A DNA stretch of 64,000 nucleotides from an uncultured Bacteroides sp. (lineage in GTDB: Bacteria > Bacteroidota > Bacteroidia > Bacteroidales > Bacteroidaceae). Below the pieces are notes generated by a model. The model saw nothing but the letters and a program-made list of their open reading frames with translations, did no database searches and was not told where the DNA came from. Where the stretch lies: the NCBI GenBank assembly GCA_947074275.1, contig CAMTPA010000003.1, positions 1 to 64,000 on the forward strand, read 5' to 3'. The translations under genes and the position numbers were made by a program. This document shows, one piece after another, positions 63,359-64,000 of this stretch. Position 1 is the stretch's first letter, and every line of letters begins with the position of its first letter.

Positions 63359-63490
63359 CAGCTATTCACATTCATCAGGTCAGCTATTCACATCCATCAG
63401 CTCAACTATGCACATTCCATTTGCTGGGTAGCTATACCTACCGCGGTGGACAGGCCTTGCCAGGTCGGTAGATAGGGCTTGCCAGCAAAA
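63359..63490. repeat. 22-bp tandem repeat array H (6 units, two subfamilies)
   Basis: Units begin at 63359, 63381, 63403, 63425, 63447 and 63469. The first three share CAGCTATTCACAT (third CAACTATGCACAT). The fourth is TGGGTAGCTATACCTACCG, close to array B. The fifth and sixth have AGGCCTTGCCAGGTCGG and AGGGCTTGCCAGC, close to arrays B and C. All are in one unbroken 22-bp phase. Confidence 0.9.
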
Positions 63491-63618
63491 GCGGAAACAG
63501 ACACCTGTTTGGTTCTTTGTATTGACACACATACTTTGCAATATGCGTATCATTCTTTTACTTTGTGCGCTTCGGGGTGTTTATTCTCTGTTTCATTATG
63601 GAATTATTTCTTTAATCT

Positions 63619-63650
63619 TTTGGTGAATCAACCGAATTCACGTAATTTTG
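63619..63650 (+). promoter_or_regulatory. Complete -33/-7 promoter of the succinate dehydrogenase operon
   Basis: TTTG at 63619-63622, a 20-bp spacer, then TAATTTTG at 63643-63650. This is the full Bacteroidales housekeeping consensus with ideal spacing, about 70 nt before the ATG. Confidence 0.75.
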
Positions 63651-63720
63651 CACGGAATGAAAAAATTCGTTAGAACCGACTATAACACTAATAATTAAAT
63701 AATTTAAAATCAAACTTTTA

Positions 63721-64000
63721 TGTGGTTAAGCAATTCATCTGTAGGAAGGAAAGTTGTGATGAGCGTAACAGGTCTCGCACTTATTCTTTTTCTAACATTT
63801 CACATGGCGATGAATCTTGTGGCTCTTTTCTCTGCGGAAGGCTACAATATGATTTGCGAATTTTTGGGTGCCAACTGGTATGCCTTGGTGGCTACTTTGG
63901 GGCTTGCGTTTCTTTTTGTCGTTCACATTATCTACGCGTTTTGGCTCACTGTTCAAAACCGTCGTGCACGTGGCAACGAACGCTATGCGGTGGTGAACAC
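63721..64000 (+). CDS. sdhC: Succinate dehydrogenase/fumarate reductase cytochrome b subunit (5' part)
   Basis: The ORF track misses it because it has no stop in the window. The visible 93 residues begin MWLSNSSVGRKVVMSVTGLA and show two membrane helices with the conserved His in LTFHMAMN and VVHIIYAF expected to bind heme b. This is the b558-type membrane anchor of the Bacteroidota quinol:fumarate reductase/succinate dehydrogenase. The flavoprotein and iron-sulfur subunits should follow beyond the window. Confidence 0.93.

Larger units (their letters stand above)
63152..63720. other. Intergenic region before the succinate dehydrogenase gene
   Basis: About 570 bp holding the right copy of the 24-bp repeat, a GC-rich hairpin, the 22-bp array H and the sdhC promoter. 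The two short plus-strand ORFs here are not convincing genes. Confidence 0.6.

Noticed and set aside
63287-63673. Two plus-strand ORFs of 62 and 64 aa before sdhC
   Set aside because: The first runs through the repeat array and the second over the sdhC promoter; neither looks coding.

Overview
The window is a chromosomal segment of a Bacteroidales bacterium (Bacteroidota). The evidence is a SusC/SusD pair, many lipoprotein and Sec signal peptides on glycan-degrading enzymes, membrane-bound AraC-type regulators, a fimbrillin-like surface protein, few Shine-Dalgarno sites, and many copies of the Bacteroidales -7 promoter element TAnnTTTG placed correctly before genes. The genus cannot be fixed from the sequence. 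No rRNA, tRNA, CRISPR array, transposase or prophage gene was seen.

Layout: (1) 1-6.4 kb, minus strand: GH31 alpha-xylosidase, GH2 beta-galactosidase and a GH3 beta-glucosidase cut by the left edge, the exo-enzyme set expected for xyloglucan oligosaccharides. (2) 6.8-11.8 kb: a 1290-aa periplasmic-binding-domain/multi-PAS histidine kinase and a shorter PAS-only membrane paralogue. (3) 12-28 kb: mostly housekeeping genes (RNase R, a Nim-like flavoprotein, AraC regulators, an aldo/keto reductase, cysteine synthase, an epimerase plus PAP2 pair, Dus, a second PAP2, and a run encoding acetyltransferase, ParE, CoaD and an S41 protease). (4) 28-35 kb: two AraC regulators with membrane N-termini, an MscS channel and a THUMP-like methyltransferase. 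(5) 35.3-39.9 kb: an unusual five-gene group: HPr-kinase-like ATPase, a Ser/His signal-peptidase-like protein, PqqD, an ABC exporter and an NTP_transf_5 protein. It resembles a RiPP or lasso-peptide maturation cassette but has no obvious precursor or cyclase. (6) 40.1-43.6 kb: nicotinamide/nicotinate salvage (pncA-pncB), a Fur-family regulator and a secreted GH43-like protein. (7) 43.9-53.2 kb: a polysaccharide utilisation locus of SusC, SusD, GH43, a BNR-propeller enzyme and GH105, whose enzyme order recalls arabinogalactan-protein loci. (8) 53.3-60.8 kb: a membrane-anchored hypothetical, VanX-like dipeptidase, cupin, TonB-C protein, glycerate kinase, DprA, thioesterase and a U32 peptidase/TrhP-like protein. 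(9) 61.2-63.2 kb: a fimbrillin/GLUG lipoprotein and a 36-residue peptide gene, bracketed by a 24-bp direct repeat. (10) the start of succinate dehydrogenase cytochrome b, cut by the right edge.

The most striking unexplained feature is a set of at least eight intergenic arrays of imperfect tandem repeats with an almost invariant 22-bp (once 23-bp) period. Their sequences differ between loci but fall into related subfamilies. One array (63.36-63.49 kb) joins two subfamilies in the same phase. The period equals about two helical turns and the arrays sit in promoter or terminator regions. The five-gene PqqD/HPr-kinase-like group is the other candidate for an undescribed system.
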